Origin: Struthidea cinerea
Lineage: Eukaryota; Chordata; Aves; Passeriformes; Corcoracidae
DNA: 64,000 bases
NCBI GenBank assembly: GCA_013397865.1
Contig: VZTI01002070.1
Location: forward strand, 1,236,168-1,300,167
Direction of reading: 5' to 3'
Below the pieces are notes generated by a model, which ran no database searches, was not told the DNA's origin, and was given only the letters and a program-made list of their open reading frames with translations. Below are positions 63,501-64,000 of the stretch, piece after piece. Every line of letters starts with the position of its first letter. The first letter of the stretch is position 1. The position numbers were made by a program, and so were the translations under genes.

Positions 63501-63888
63501 AAGTCACATCCATGTCAGAACTGCTTCAGTTTTGTCAGAAACCTAAACTGCCTTTGGTAGAACTAAGAAATACTAACTTTTAAAGAGTTATATTATATTG
63601 CACTAATCAAAAAGTCACATAAAATCTTTTAACTCTCACCAACAGTAATTTGCAAAAAAAGAGTTATGATTCATGTCCTCTGTGAACTTATGGAACTAAG
63701 CAGGAAAAAATAACAGCTATATAAGTTTTGGTGTTTCATCATGAAATTATGACCTGTCTCAATTTTTTATCAGTACTGATTTAATGGCTCCTGCCTTATT
63801 TGGCAAAGAGTATATCAAGCAAATATCTCCTAACAGTGTAAGCCTCCACCATGTATAGTTTTCATCACACTACAAAGCTTTTACTTAC
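60541..63888 (-). other. STXBP5 intron
   Basis: 3,348-bp AT-rich intron with a short A/C-rich tract at about 63238-63268. No nested gene recognised. Confidence 0.8.
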
Positions 63889-63954
63889 ACATTTTATGTC
63901 TTTGGGCACATGGCCAAAGTTGATTTTCTACACCCTCCCCCTCACTATTAGAGT
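63889..63954 (-). CDS. STXBP5: Probable STXBP5 hypervariable-region exon (22 aa)
   Basis: This 66-bp segment has the acceptor TTGCCTTCAG (AG at 63955-63956) and a consensus donor GTAAGT (63883-63888). It encodes SNSEGEGVENQLWPCAQRH plus flanking residues. It ends with one base that completes Ser with the next exon, so it keeps the phase 1-1 pattern of its neighbours. I recognise this peptide less firmly than the other exons. The evidence is splice-site quality, phase and the acidic linker-like composition. It is the most 5' exon visible; the rest of the gene lies to the right of the window. Confidence 0.62.
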
Positions 63955-64000
63955 CTGAAGGCAAAAGTTGATTTTGTTTTTAACCTTCACAAGCACCTGA

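Larger units (their letters stand above)
37307..63954 (-). other. STXBP5: STXBP5 (tomosyn-1) gene, 3' coding part
   Basis: Tomosyn-1 is a cytosolic, mainly neuronal and secretory-cell protein. It has two WD40 beta-propellers and a C-terminal R-SNARE motif that pairs with syntaxin-1 and SNAP-25 and so restrains vesicle priming by competing with VAMP2. Eleven exons on the minus strand, each bounded by AG and GT and joined in phase, encode about 480 residues, around 40% of the usual ~1150-residue protein. Markers read directly include ENQYAVICSEKQAKVISLP, CLACFCANGHIMTF, EIQRLTYSQETCENLQ, FFKGLFGGGAQSLDREEL and the terminus KYKDKKWYQF. The paralogue STXBP5L is the main alternative. I recall it differing in these stretches (for example in the PVSVSPSSSQEISENQ region), and its usual neighbour POLQ is not seen downstream. 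The 5' exons with most of the WD40 domain lie beyond the right edge. No frameshift or stop was seen in any exon. Confidence 0.95.

Noticed and set aside
37307..63954. Assignment to the paralogue STXBP5L
   Set aside because: The propeller and tail residues match my memory of STXBP5 rather than the more diverged STXBP5L, and no POLQ exons appear in the 31 kb downstream.

Overview
The window is vertebrate nuclear DNA, most likely from a bird. It has about 27 kb of split-gene structure with GT-AG introns. It also carries fragments of CR1, the dominant LINE of birds, and at least one endogenous-retrovirus LTR. The base composition is AT-rich with few CpG. No prokaryotic gene organisation, CRISPR array, rRNA or tRNA was seen.

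Right part (about 31.6-64 kb). This is the 3' end of one minus-strand gene, STXBP5 (syntaxin-binding protein 5, tomosyn-1). Eleven coding exons can be placed to the base by splice-site consensus and continuous codon phase. They encode roughly the last 480 residues: the alternatively spliced hypervariable linker (five short exons at 49928-63954), the end of the WD40 beta-propeller region (45576-41080), the 'tail' (40241-40352), and the VAMP-like R-SNARE motif with the terminus KYKDKKWYQF (38264-37307). The paralogue STXBP5L is excluded because the propeller/tail residues fit STXBP5 better and no POLQ-like neighbour is seen downstream. A long AT-rich 3' UTR of about 5.7 kb probably follows, ending near 31.58 kb.

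Left part (about 0.2-31.5 kb). This is an intergenic interval with no convincing protein gene. It holds a solo ERV LTR with a perfect 6-bp target-site duplication (1316-1947) next to a CR1 ORF2 fragment, two antisense CR1 3'-end fragments, a shorter LTR-like element at 30421-30630, low-complexity tracts, a 20-bp perfect palindrome, and AT-rich stretches that could be conserved non-coding elements. The first 80 bases are very GC/CpG-rich and look like the edge of a CpG-island promoter. In vertebrates the gene downstream of STXBP5 on the same strand is SAMD5, so that promoter is the natural candidate, but this is inference from synteny.

The most interesting content is the layout of the tomosyn hypervariable region. 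It is a run of small exons, all multiples of three with the same codon phase, with a NAGNAG acceptor, a 101-bp intron and repeated basophilic kinase motifs. Together they form a combinatorial splicing module in a protein that regulates SNARE assembly. No clearly new biological system was found.
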